Below, one piece after another: positions 18,155 through 25,926 of a DNA stretch of 64,000 nucleotides. The stretch covers positions 1 to 64,000 of the forward strand of contig JANMMJ010000216.1 of NCBI GenBank assembly GCA_031373255.1, read 5' to 3'. Position numbers and translations under genes: made by a program. The first letter of the stretch is position 1; each line of letters begins with the position of its first letter. The stretch comes from JANMMJ01 sp031373255. GTDB lineage: Bacteria; Pseudomonadota; Alphaproteobacteria; Rhizobiales; Aestuariivirgaceae. Below the pieces are notes generated by a model. That model saw only the letters and a program-made list of their open reading frames with translations, had not been told where the DNA came from and did not search any database.

Positions 18155-19672
18155 ATGGCGCTGACCCAACGGCTCGAAATGCGCCAGGGGCAATCCCTGG
18201 TGATGACACCGCAACTGCAGCAGGCGATCAAGCTGCTGCAGATGTCCAATCTCGAACTGCAATCCTTTGTCGAGACCGAACTCGAACGCAATCCACTGCT
18301 CGAGCGCGATGAGCGGCAAGAAGCCGCCACCCAGGAGAAGCCCGCAAGCGAAGAGAGTTCGGGCGATGTGGCCAGCGCCCTCAAGGATGAGGGACATGTG
18401 GCCGAGCGCATCGAAGGCCTCGATACCGGGCTGGAAAACGTCTATGCCGACGAATCGCGCGCCGATCATGACAATCGCATGCTGCCCGGGCCTACGGACA
18501 CCAGCTGGTCGTCGGTGAAATCGTCGGGCTCGCTTTCGCTTGATTCGAACGAACTGGATTTCGGCGCCTCGCTGACGCGCGGCAAGACGCTCGCCGAACA
18601 CTTGACCGACCAGATGAATGTGACACTGGACGATCCAGCCGACCGGCTGATCGGGCAGCATCTGATCGGCATGGTAAACGAAGCGGGCTATCTCACAACC
18701 GATGTCGCATCGGTTGCGGAAATGCTGGGAACCAGCGATGAGCAGATCGAGCGTGTGCTCAAGATCCTGCAGAGCTTCGATCCCGCCGGTGTGTTTGCCC
18801 GCGATCTCAAGGAATGCCTGTCGCTCCAGCTCAAGGACCGGGACCGCTTCGATCCGGCTATGGCAACACTGATCGCAAATCTCGAACTGCTGGCCAAACG
18901 CGATTTCCAGACCTTGAAAGCGCTGTGCAAGGTTGATCTCGACGACATCAAGGATATGGTCGCCGAAGTCCGGCGGCTTGATCCAAAGCCTGGTCATGCC
19001 TTTGGCGCGGACCCGGTGCAGCCCGTTGTGCCGGACGCCTTCATCAGGCCGGCTCCTGACGGGAGCTGGCTGGTCGAACTGAACAGCGAGACGCTGCCGC
19101 GAGTCATCGTCAACAACCGCTATATGGCGACGGTTTCGGCAGGGGCAGCGCGAGCATCCGACAAGGAGTATCTCTCGGAGTGCCATGCCAACGCAACCTG
19201 GCTGGTCAAGAGCCTCGACCAACGGGCCAAGACCATCCTCAAGGTGGCGCGCGAGATTGTGCGGCAGCAGGATGCCTTTCTCGTGCTCGGCGTGCAGCAT
19301 CTCAGGCCGATCAACCTGAAGACCGTGGCAGACGCCATTTCAATGCATGAATCGACGGTCAGCCGGGTCACCTCGAACAAGTACATGGCGACACCACGCG
19401 GCATTTTCGAGTTCAAATACTTCTTCACGACCGCCATCGCTTCCGCAGAAGAAGGCGGACAGGCGCACTCTTCGGAATCGGTGCGGCACAGGATCAAGGA
19501 CCTGATCGAAGGCGAGAAGCCGGCGAACGTGCTTTCGGATGACATGATCGTTGAAATACTGAAACGGGCGGGCATCGATATCGCCCGGCGCACAGTTGCC
19601 AAGTATCGGGAATCGCTTGGTATTCAGTCATCGGTGCAACGCCGGAGAGAGAAACGGGCGTATGGCGGCTAG
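18155..19672 (+). CDS. rpoN: RNA polymerase sigma-54 factor
   Basis: Sigma factor for nitrogen, C4-dicarboxylate and other activator-dependent promoters. The 505-residue product has the glutamine-rich region I ('MALTQRLEMRQGQSLVMTPQLQQAIKLLQMS'-type start), an acidic region II, the core-binding domain, the DNA-binding helix-turn-helix ('TVADAISMHESTVSRVTSNKY') and the RpoN box 'ARRTVAKYRE' near the C-terminus. lptB-rpoN-hpf-ptsN is the classical proteobacterial order, and the lptB-rpoN gap is only 15 bases. Confidence 0.97.
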   Translation: MALTQRLEMRQGQSLVMTPQLQQAIKLLQMSNLELQSFVETELERNPLLERDERQEAATQEKPASEESSGDVASALKDEGHVAERIEGLDTGLENVYADESRADHDNRMLPGPTDTSWSSVKSSGSLSLDSNELDFGASLTRGKTLAEHLTDQMNVTLDDPADRLIGQHLIGMVNEAGYLTTDVASVAEMLGTSDEQIERVLKILQSFDPAGVFARDLKECLSLQLKDRDRFDPAMATLIANLELLAKRDFQTLKALCKVDLDDIKDMVAEVRRLDPKPGHAFGADPVQPVVPDAFIRPAPDGSWLVELNSETLPRVIVNNRYMATVSAGAARASDKEYLSECHANATWLVKSLDQRAKTILKVAREIVRQQDAFLVLGVQHLRPINLKTVADAISMHESTVSRVTSNKYMATPRGIFEFKYFFTTAIASAEEGGQAHSSESVRHRIKDLIEGEKPANVLSDDMIVEILKRAGIDIARRTVAKYRESLGIQSSVQRRREKRAYGG

Positions 19673-19686
19673 ATGGCAAAACAGGT

Positions 19687-19714
19687 TTGACAAGGCGCAA
19701 GGCAGAGACTAGCT
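19687..19714 (+). promoter_or_regulatory. candidate promoter for hpf-ptsN
   Basis: In the 197-base gap after rpoN, TTGAC at 19687-19691 and CTAGCT at 19709-19714 are 17 bases apart, matching the alphaproteobacterial housekeeping layout. It would allow hpf to be expressed apart from rpoN. Confidence 0.4.
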
Positions 19715-19869
19715 TCCGGCCCGATTTGAGAGGCAAATTTACGGCCTTGATCCGGATCGGCCCCAATTTTTGCGGACGGCGGCAACGAGCGGAAAGAGTA
19801 ACTGGAAGCCATTGACGTCAACCTGAAACCCGCCCACATGACAGAGGGCGAGGGAGCTCTATCGGACTC

Positions 19870-20451
19870 ATGCACATTCAAATTACCGGGAAGAACCTCG
19901 ACATCGGTGACACTCTGCGAAGCCATGCAGGCGAGCGCCTCGATACCATCGCGCAGCGCTATTTCGATGGCGCGGTGCGCTCGCATGTGACGGTGGAAAA
20001 ACAGAGAAGCAGTTTCATCACCGACTGCACGCTGCATCTCGCAACCGGTCTTGTGCTGCAGGCGCATGGCACCGCGGGCGAAGCCTTCGCAAGTTTTGAA
20101 GCGGCAGCGACGCATCTCGAAAAGCAGTTGAGGCGCTACAAGTCGCGCCTCAAGAACCACCATCACGCGCGCAAGGAGCCGGTGCGCCAGGAAGCCGCCG
20201 CAAGTTTCGTCATTGCAGCTGCTTCAGAAGACGATCACGCCGACAGCCCCGAAATGAACCCAGCCGTCATCGCCGAATCGCCTCACGCCGTGGCCGAGCT
20301 TTCGGTCGGCGAAGCGGTGATGCAGCTTGATATTTCGACTGTACCCTTCGTTCTGTTCCGCAATGCGCGCGACGGCGGCCTCAACGTCGTCTACCGCAGG
20401 CAGGACGGCAATATCGGTTGGATCAATCCCTCTCCGTCGCAGCCGGCCTGA
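19870..20451 (+). CDS. hpf: ribosome hibernation promoting factor, long form
   Basis: Long HPF that dimerises 70S ribosomes into inactive 100S particles in stationary phase or stress. The 193-residue product has the N-terminal S30AE/YfiA fold (residues 1 to about 98: 'MHIQITGKNLDIGD', 'THLEKQLRRYKSRLKNHH') and, after a linker, the C-terminal dimerisation domain ('AVMQLDISTVPFVLFRN', 'VVYRRQDGNIGWI'). Position between rpoN and ptsN is conserved in proteobacteria. Confidence 0.93.
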   Translation: MHIQITGKNLDIGDTLRSHAGERLDTIAQRYFDGAVRSHVTVEKQRSSFITDCTLHLATGLVLQAHGTAGEAFASFEAAATHLEKQLRRYKSRLKNHHHARKEPVRQEAAASFVIAAASEDDHADSPEMNPAVIAESPHAVAELSVGEAVMQLDISTVPFVLFRNARDGGLNVVYRRQDGNIGWINPSPSQPA

Positions 20452-20483
20452 GCGCTGCTGAACGGATCAAGGAAAGGGCGCCC

Positions 20484-20954
20484 ATGGGCCTTGCCGACAT
20501 TATTGACGAGCGTTCGGTTTTCCCCGCGCTGAAGCCACAGAACAAGAAGCAGCTATTGCAGGAGCTTGCGCACGCCGCAGCTCAGCTCACTGCGATCGAT
20601 CACCGCATCATCTTCGAGAAGCTGCTGCAGCGCGAGAAACTGGGATCAACCGGCCTCGGCCAAGGCATCGCCATTCCGCATGGCAAAATTCCCTCGATCA
20701 CCAAGGTATATGGATTTTTCGCAAGACTTGCGCATCCGGTGGACTTCGATGCGGTGGACGATCAGCCCGTCGATCTGGTTTTCCTGCTGCTGGCGCCGGA
20801 ACATGCCGGAGCCGACCATCTCAAGGCACTGGCGAAGATTTCACGGCTGTTGCGCGATCCCGCCATTGTCGAAAAACTGCGCGGCACCGATGCAGCCGAG
20901 GGAATTTACGCGATCCTCACGGAGCCCTCGGCGACGGAGGCCAGCGCGGCCTGA
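20484..20954 (+). CDS. ptsN: nitrogen PTS EIIA protein PtsN
   Basis: EIIA-Ntr, a phosphoryl-accepting regulator linking the nitrogen PTS to potassium transport and carbon/nitrogen balance. In the 156-residue product the phosphorylated His is in 'GQGIAIPHGKIP', and the fold is completed by 'VDLVFLLLAPEHAGADHLKALAKISRLLRD'. ATG 20484 has GGAAAGGG 9 bases upstream; an in-frame ATG at 20418 lies inside hpf and lacks a ribosome site. The end converges on the DUF1150 gene with 11 bases between. Confidence 0.94.
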   Translation: MGLADIIDERSVFPALKPQNKKQLLQELAHAAAQLTAIDHRIIFEKLLQREKLGSTGLGQGIAIPHGKIPSITKVYGFFARLAHPVDFDAVDDQPVDLVFLLLAPEHAGADHLKALAKISRLLRDPAIVEKLRGTDAAEGIYAILTEPSATEASAA

Positions 20955-20965
20955 ACGCTCACGTC

Positions 20966-21229
20966 TCAGTGAACGCTCATCGTGAGCATTTCGTGTTCCA
21001 TGGCGCTGGCGATGGCGCCCTCGCGGTTTCCTGAAATCGACATAGGGGTGCCGTCCGCCGCATAGAGGCAGAACAGCGTCGTGTCGGCTGGAACCTTGGC
21101 GCGCGTTCCCAGAAGCTTCACTGCTTCGCTGGTGCCAATTTCGCGAATGTAGCCGAAATCGCCGGCGCCCAACTGGCCCAGATCTTCAGGAGTCAATTCC
21201 AGTGTCTTCTTGATACTCTCGGTAATCAT
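20966..21229 (-). CDS. DUF1150 family protein
   Basis: An 87-residue protein of a family largely restricted to alphaproteobacteria, with no established biochemical role. Its start lies 3 bases after the Hsp20 stop, and this pairing with small heat-shock genes recurs in rhizobia, suggesting co-induction by heat. No membrane segment or signal is seen; 'DLGQLGAGDFGYIREIG' is the most recognisable block. Confidence 0.82.
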   Translation of the reverse strand: MITESIKKTLELTPEDLGQLGAGDFGYIREIGTSEAVKLLGTRAKVPADTTLFCLYAADGTPMSISGNREGAIASAMEHEMLTMSVH

Positions 21230-21232
21230 GGT

Positions 21233-21658
21233 TCAACCTCCACGTATATCGATACGGCGGACAATGCGTTCCGGTTCCGGTCTTTCGAGATCAATCTTCA
21301 ACAGACCATCTTCCAGTGCTGCTCCGGTGACTTTCATGCCATCTGCCAGGACAAAGGCGCGCTGAAACTGGCGGGCCGCAATGCCGCGATGCAGATAGGC
21401 TCTTGAGGCATCATCGTTTTGCCTTCCCCGGCAGGTGAGCTGGTTTTCCTCAATGGTCACCTCCAGTTCGTCGCGGCTGAAGCCTGCAACGGCGAGCGTG
21501 ATCCTGAGCCTTTCCGGTTGATTTTCGACCGGGGCCAGGCGCTCGATGTTGTAGGGAGGATAGGCGTCACCATTGGTTTTCGATGCCCGGTCCAGCAGCC
21601 GCTCCAATCCATCGAAGCCGAGGAGCAGCGGAGAAGAAAAAAGCGAAACGCGTGTCAT
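21233..21658 (-). CDS. small heat-shock protein, Hsp20 family
   Basis: ATP-independent holdase that binds unfolding proteins. The 141-residue product starts 'MTRVSLFSSPLLLGFDGLERLLD', typical of the rhizobial class A sHSPs, and contains an alpha-crystallin domain (about 35-135) with 'NIERLAPVENQPERLRITLAVAGFSRDEL' and the conserved 'AALEDGLLKIDLER' (variant of A-x-x-x-n-G-v-L). ATG 21658 is chosen over an upstream in-frame start at 21721 because the family begins here. A RpoH-like promoter lies at 21729-21757. Confidence 0.9.
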   Translation of the reverse strand: MTRVSLFSSPLLLGFDGLERLLDRASKTNGDAYPPYNIERLAPVENQPERLRITLAVAGFSRDELEVTIEENQLTCRGRQNDDASRAYLHRGIAARQFQRAFVLADGMKVTGAALEDGLLKIDLERPEPERIVRRIDIRGG

Positions 21659-21728
21659 ACGTACCAGCCCTTGCACTAAGCAGCCCTGATGACGCAGCCC
21701 AAACAGGCACCACACCATCATGCGCTCA

Positions 21729-21757
21729 ATATGTGGCTAGGGGATTAAGGATTCAAG
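21729..21757 (-). promoter_or_regulatory. RpoH-like heat-shock promoter for hsp20-DUF1150
   Basis: On the minus strand CTTGA (21757-21753) is followed after 17 bases by CACATAT (21735-21729). This resembles the alphaproteobacterial sigma-32 pattern (CTTG near -35 and C-x-C-A-T-A-T-like -10). It overlaps the alkB stop codon. The inference is supported by the downstream small heat-shock gene. Confidence 0.5.
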
Positions 21758-22385
21758 TAAAGGGCTTCTGGCCGGGCATTGTGACCCGCCGCAACGTCAA
21801 ATTCAACCTTCCGCCGCCCTTCAGCAAAGTCGACGTTCCGGTCTGGATCCGGTCGATGCCGTGATAGGCCCGACGCGACGCTCCACCCAGCACGACAACA
21901 TCGCCGGAGCCCAGTTTGAGGGTGCTGGTGGAACCGCCGCGTTCCGTAGAACCGATGCGAAATATCGCGGTATCTCCCAGTGAGACCGAAACGACGGGAG
22001 CGGAAAAATCGTCCTCATCGGCGTCCTGGTGAAGGCCCATCCTGGCGCCCTCGCGATAATAATTGACCAGGCAGGCCTCGGGCGGATGCGGGTAGTCGGC
22101 GACTTCACGCCACAATTCCAAGATCATGGCGGGGATGGCGGGCCAGCGCCTGCCGGTTTCGGGATGGAGTGGCTGATAGCGGTACCCGGAACGGTCGGAA
22201 ACCCATCCCAGCGGCCCCAAATTGGTCATCTGCACGGTGAATGGGCGCCCGGTGCGCGGCATTAAGGGTGTGAAAAACGGGGCTTCGGCAACCGCCAGAC
22301 GCAGCAGTTCAGCCAATTCTTCCTGGCGCGGCCGGTCGAAAAATCCACTGAGGAAACGTAGCCCGGATACAGGCGGCTGGCTCAT
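21753..22385 (-). CDS. alkB: alkylated DNA repair dioxygenase AlkB
   Basis: Fe(II)/2-oxoglutarate dioxygenase that removes methyl groups from 1-methyladenine and 3-methylcytosine. In the 210-residue product the iron ligands are visible as H119 and D121 ('GLHQDADE') and H175 ('AYHGIDRI'), and the 2-oxoglutarate-binding arginines are in 'GRLNLTLRR'. 'ACLVNYYREGARMGLHQD' is diagnostic. It overlaps grpE by ATGA, so it is translated from the heat-shock repressor/grpE transcript; no Ada-like regulator is nearby. Confidence 0.93.
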   Translation of the reverse strand: MSQPPVSGLRFLSGFFDRPRQEELAELLRLAVAEAPFFTPLMPRTGRPFTVQMTNLGPLGWVSDRSGYRYQPLHPETGRRWPAIPAMILELWREVADYPHPPEACLVNYYREGARMGLHQDADEDDFSAPVVSVSLGDTAIFRIGSTERGGSTSTLKLGSGDVVVLGGASRRAYHGIDRIQTGTSTLLKGGGRLNLTLRRVTMPGQKPFT

Positions 22386-22954
22386 TCCCCGGCTTTGGCC
22401 ACACCCACCAGCGATGGCCTCAGGCAGCGGTCGCCTATCGCGTAACCCGCCTGCAACTGCTGCACGACGGTGCCAGGGGCCTCGTTGTTATCGGGGACCT
22501 CGAACATGGCCTGATGCATGTTGGGATCGAATTTCTGGCCTACAGCCTCTATCCGACGAATGCCGTGACGCTGGAAAATATTGAGAAGTTCGCGCTCCGT
22601 CACTTCAACGCCTGCCAGAAGATTGCGGCTCACCTCGTCGGCGGTTTCGCGGCTCTCGGCGGGAACCGCCCCAATGGCGCGGCCCAGATTGTCGGCCACA
22701 CTCAAAAGGTCGCGGGCAAAATTTGATGCGGCATACAGTGTGGCTTCGGCCTTTTCCCGCTCGGTCCGCTTGCGCAAATTGTCCATCTCGGCGGCAAGCC
22801 GCAGCAACTTGTCCTTCAGGCCGGCCGCTTCTTCTTTCAACTCGGCAATTTCCGCTTCACGCGGGTCAAAATCGAAATCTTCGGGAAACGCCAGAGACGG
22901 ATCCATGTTCGGAGTGGCTTCCGGCGTGTCCGGTGTCTTGGTTTCGTCGTTCAT
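22382..22954 (-). CDS. grpE: nucleotide exchange factor GrpE
   Basis: Co-chaperone that releases ADP from DnaK. The 190-residue product has a long acidic coiled coil ('REAEIAELKEEAAGLKDKLLRLAAEMDNLRKR') and the C-terminal beta domain with the signature 'GVEVTERELLNIFQRHGIRRI' and 'FDPNMHQAMFEVPD'. The start is placed at ATG 22954 (MNDET), consistent with family length; an ORF reading from 23026 would run into hrcA. It follows hrcA by 68 bases. dnaK/dnaJ are not in this window. Confidence 0.94.
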   Translation of the reverse strand: MNDETKTPDTPEATPNMDPSLAFPEDFDFDPREAEIAELKEEAAGLKDKLLRLAAEMDNLRKRTEREKAEATLYAASNFARDLLSVADNLGRAIGAVPAESRETADEVSRNLLAGVEVTERELLNIFQRHGIRRIEAVGQKFDPNMHQAMFEVPDNNEAPGTVVQQLQAGYAIGDRCLRPSLVGVAKAGE

Positions 22955-23022
22955 CGCAACGTTGCCCTGTGCATCTGAAATGAGGTTGATCAGAGGGCAT
23001 ATCGGCTCCCGGCACAGAAAAA

Positions 23023-24114
23023 TCAAGTCAGGAGGCGGCCGACCACCTTTGCGGTATAATCCACCATGGGGATGATCCGGGCATAATTCATGCGGGTCGG
23101 CCCGATGATGCCAAGGATCCCGACAATCTTTTCCTCGCTGTTGCGGTAGGGCGCCACGATCAGCGATGAGCCCGACAAGGAAAACAGCTTGTTTTCGGAG
23201 CCGATGAAGATGCGCATGCCCTCGCCGGCTTCCGCTAGCCCCAGGAGCTGGATCAGTTCCTTCTTGTTTTCGATGTCGTCGAAAAGCTTGCGGATGCGCT
23301 CGAGATCGTCGAAGCCGGTCTGCTGTTCGAGAAGATTGGCCTGGCCCCTGACAATCAGGGTCTTGGAATCGGGATCGATGTCGCCCGACCAGACGGCAAT
23401 TCCCGCCTCCACCACCTTGGCCGAAACCTCGTCCAGTTCGCGCCTCAGGAAATCCATCTCGTCGCGCACAAAGCGTTTGACCTCGGCAATGGTCTTTCCC
23501 TGAAAGCGCGCCGACAGATAATTTGCGGCGCGGGTCAAGGCCGCGGGCGGCAGGCCCGGCGGCACCTCGATGACGCGATTTTCCACCGCGCCATCCTCGG
23601 CCACGATGATGACAAGGGCGCGGCCCGGCGCCAAGCTGACAAATTCAATGTGCTTGAGCGGCGCGTTCATCTTCGGCGCCAGAACCACGCCGGCACAATG
23701 CGACAGGCCGGACAACAGCGTTGAAGCCTCGCCCAGCACATCTTCAATGCGGCGGGTGCGGTTCGACGCGGCAATCTGGGCGTCGATGCGGGCCCGCTCG
23801 TCGGGTGCCACAGCGCCTACTTCCAGCAAGGCATCGACAAAGAACCGCAGTCCTGCCTCGGTCGGCACCCGGCCGGCACTGGTATGGGGCGAGAAAATAA
23901 GCCCGGAGTCCTCAAGGTCCATCATGACATTGCGCACCGAAGCCGGTGACAGGTTGGAAGGCAGGATGCGCGAGATGGTGCGCGAACCGACGGGCTCGCC
24001 GGTTTCCAGATAGGTATCGACAAGCCTGCGGAATACCTCGCGCGAGCGCTGGTCGAGACCAGCGATCCCGGTGGCGCGTTCGTCCTGAAACGGTTTGGGC
24101 GGAATGACACTCAT
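23023..24114 (-). CDS. hrcA: heat-inducible transcription repressor HrcA
   Basis: Repressor of groESL and other chaperone operons acting at CIRCE palindromes, kept folded by GroEL. The 363-residue product has the N-terminal winged helix ('YLETGEPVGSRTISRILPSNLSPASVRNVM', 'DLEDSGLIFSPHTSAGRVPTE'), a GAF-like core and the C-terminal 'ILGIIGPTRMNYARIIPMVDYTA' signature. No CIRCE element was found around its own promoter, so it does not appear to autoregulate from here. It is divergent from rph with 82 bases between the two starts. Confidence 0.96.
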   Translation of the reverse strand: MSVIPPKPFQDERATGIAGLDQRSREVFRRLVDTYLETGEPVGSRTISRILPSNLSPASVRNVMMDLEDSGLIFSPHTSAGRVPTEAGLRFFVDALLEVGAVAPDERARIDAQIAASNRTRRIEDVLGEASTLLSGLSHCAGVVLAPKMNAPLKHIEFVSLAPGRALVIIVAEDGAVENRVIEVPPGLPPAALTRAANYLSARFQGKTIAEVKRFVRDEMDFLRRELDEVSAKVVEAGIAVWSGDIDPDSKTLIVRGQANLLEQQTGFDDLERIRKLFDDIENKKELIQLLGLAEAGEGMRIFIGSENKLFSLSGSSLIVAPYRNSEEKIVGILGIIGPTRMNYARIIPMVDYTAKVVGRLLT

Positions 24115-24135
24115 GGGACCAATCTAGAAATCAAG

Positions 24136-24163
24136 TTGGCTCGGGTCAATCGACGGGCTACAG
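24136..24163 (+). promoter_or_regulatory. candidate promoter for rph operon
   Basis: TTGGC (24136-24140) and CTACAG (24158-24163) are separated by 17 bases in the hrcA-rph divergent gap. The predicted transcript start near 24170 supports use of the rph ATG at 24197 rather than the GTG at 24164. Confidence 0.45.
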
Positions 24164-24196
24164 GTGCCCATGAATTTCAAGGAAAGGCGAATGTTC

Positions 24197-24910
24197 ATGC
24201 GTCCATCGGGGCGAAAGGCAGATCAGTTGCGTGAGGTCAGGTTTCAGCGGGCTTTCACGAAGCACGCCGAGGGCTCATGCCTCGTCAGTTTCGGTGATAC
24301 CAAGGTGCTGTGTACTGCCACTCTCGAAGAAAAGGTGCCGGGATGGCTCAAGGGCCTGGGCAAGGGCTGGGTCACGGCAGAATACGGCATGCTGCCGCGT
24401 TCGACGGGCGAGCGCATGCGGCGCGAGGCAACACAGGGCCGGCAATCCGGACGCACCCAGGAAATTCAGCGTCTGGCTGGACGGAGCCTTCGCGCCGTGG
24501 TCGATCTCCAGGCACTGGGCGAGCGGCAGATCACGCTCGACTGCGACGTGCTGCAGGCCGATGGCGGAACCCGCACTGCCGCCATTACCGGAAGCTGGGT
24601 TGCACTGCATGACTGCCTGTCGTGGATGTCGGCGCGCGACATGTTCAAGACCTGGCCGCTCAAGGATCACGTGGCCGCCATTTCCTGCGGCATCCATGGC
24701 GGCGCGATCGTTCTCGATCTAGATTATGCCGAGGATTCGACGGCTGCAACGGATGCCAATTTCGTCATGACGGGGTCGGGCGGGATCGTCGAAGTGCAGG
24801 GTACCGCCGAGGGCGAGCCGTTTTCGCAGAAAAACCTCCTGGAGCTTCTCGATCTGGCGCGCAAGGGCATCGGCGAACTCGTCGCCATGCAAAAGGCCGC
24901 CATTGCATGA
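24197..24910 (+). CDS. rph: ribonuclease PH
   Basis: Phosphorolytic 3'-5' exoribonuclease that matures tRNA 3' ends. The 237-residue product begins with the family-typical 'MRPSGRKADQLREVRF', then 'EGSCLVSFGDTKVLC', 'GWVTAEYGMLPRST', 'RTQEIQRLAGRSLRAVVDL', 'DCDVLQADGGTRTAAITG' and the phosphate-binding 'DLDYAEDSTAATDANFVMTG'. ATG 24197 lies 9 bases after GGAAAGG. The stop overlaps the next start (ATGA). Confidence 0.97.
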   Translation: MRPSGRKADQLREVRFQRAFTKHAEGSCLVSFGDTKVLCTATLEEKVPGWLKGLGKGWVTAEYGMLPRSTGERMRREATQGRQSGRTQEIQRLAGRSLRAVVDLQALGERQITLDCDVLQADGGTRTAAITGSWVALHDCLSWMSARDMFKTWPLKDHVAAISCGIHGGAIVLDLDYAEDSTAATDANFVMTGSGGIVEVQGTAEGEPFSQKNLLELLDLARKGIGELVAMQKAAIA

Positions 24911-25926
24911 GGCCGGAGGGCGTACTTGAGACGGTCCTCTATGCCGAAGATCTCGGTGCGGCCCGGCATTTCTACGAAACCGTGCTCGGACTTGAATGTT
25001 TTGCGCAGCATGGCGAGCGCGATCTGTTCTTCCATTGCGGCGGCCAGGTTCTGCTGATCTTCAATCCGCGCCTCACCGAAATTCCGCATGGCAGCGGTCC
25101 CGGTATTCCACCGGCACATGGCGCGCATGGGCCGGGCCACGTGTGTTTCAAGGCGACTGCGGATGCGATCGCGCGGTGGCGGCGGCATTTCGAGACGCTG
25201 GGCATCTCTATTGACGCGGATTTCGAGTGGAAGACCGGCGGACGCTCGCTCTATGTGCGCGATCCTTCGGGCAATTCGGTTGAATTCGCCGAGCCGCGAA
25301 TCTGGGGATTGCCCTGGGCGCGGCGGAGCCTTCGCGGCGAGAAGATCGTGGTGGCAACGCACAACAAGGGCAAACTGGAAGAGTTCGCCGCACTTCTGGC
25401 GCCCCATGGCGTGAGCGCAGTGTCCGCAGGCGAACTTGGCCTGCCCGAACCGGTAGAGACTGAGTCGACGTTCGAGGGCAATGCGCGGATCAAGGCACTG
25501 GCCGCAATGAAGGCCAGCGGCCTGATCGTGCTTGCCGACGATTCGGGCCTGTGCGTCGATGCGCTCAATGGCGATCCCGGTGTTTATACGGCGGACTGGG
25601 CGGGACCCAAGCGCGACTGGTCGATGGCGATGCGGCTGGTCGAGGAGAAACTTCAGGCCGCTGGCGCCATAAGTGCTGAACAGCGCGGTGCGTCGTTCTT
25701 CTGCACCCTGTGCGTGATCTGGCCCGATGGCGAGGAGCGCATCTATGTGGGCCAGGCGCCTGGTCATCTGACCTGGCCGCCGCGCGGACAGCTTGGCCAT
25801 GGCTATGATCCGGTCTTTGTACCCAGGGGCGAAACGCAAACTTTCGGCGAGCTTGAACCTGCTCACAAGAACCGCATCTCGCACCGGGCGAAAGCGCTCG
25901 AGAAGCTGTTCGATGATCTCTTCTGA
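24907..25926 (+). CDS. rdgB: VOC (glyoxalase-like) domain fused to RdgB XTP/dITP pyrophosphatase
   Basis: One uninterrupted 339-codon frame encodes two unrelated domains. Residues 5-130 are a vicinal-oxygen-chelate domain: 'LETVLYAEDLGAARHFYETVLGLE', candidate metal ligands H78 ('PGHVCFK') and E127 ('GNSVEFAEP'). Residues of about 145-339 are a complete RdgB/HAM1 house-cleaning pyrophosphatase for dITP and XTP: 'IVVATHNKGKLEEF', 'FEGNARIKALAAMKASG', 'LADDSGLCVDAL', 'GHGYDPVF', 'RISHRAKALEKL'. No ATG lies at the junction; a GTG pair at the RdgB strand 1 (after 'GEKI') could in principle start a shorter product. The 5' ATGA overlap couples it to rph, and the 3' end overlaps hemW by 14 bases. 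Confidence 0.88.
   Translation: MRPEGVLETVLYAEDLGAARHFYETVLGLECFAQHGERDLFFHCGGQVLLIFNPRLTEIPHGSGPGIPPAHGAHGPGHVCFKATADAIARWRRHFETLGISIDADFEWKTGGRSLYVRDPSGNSVEFAEPRIWGLPWARRSLRGEKIVVATHNKGKLEEFAALLAPHGVSAVSAGELGLPEPVETESTFEGNARIKALAAMKASGLIVLADDSGLCVDALNGDPGVYTADWAGPKRDWSMAMRLVEEKLQAAGAISAEQRGASFFCTLCVIWPDGEERIYVGQAPGHLTWPPRGQLGHGYDPVFVPRGETQTFGELEPAHKNRISHRAKALEKLFDDLF

Noticed and set aside
17825..19300. 491-codon open frame on the minus strand
   Set aside because: Antisense to lptB and rpoN, no family resemblance, no ribosome site.
24115..24196. CIRCE element near hrcA
   Set aside because: No TTAGCACTC-N9-GAGTGCTAA-like palindrome is present in the gap.
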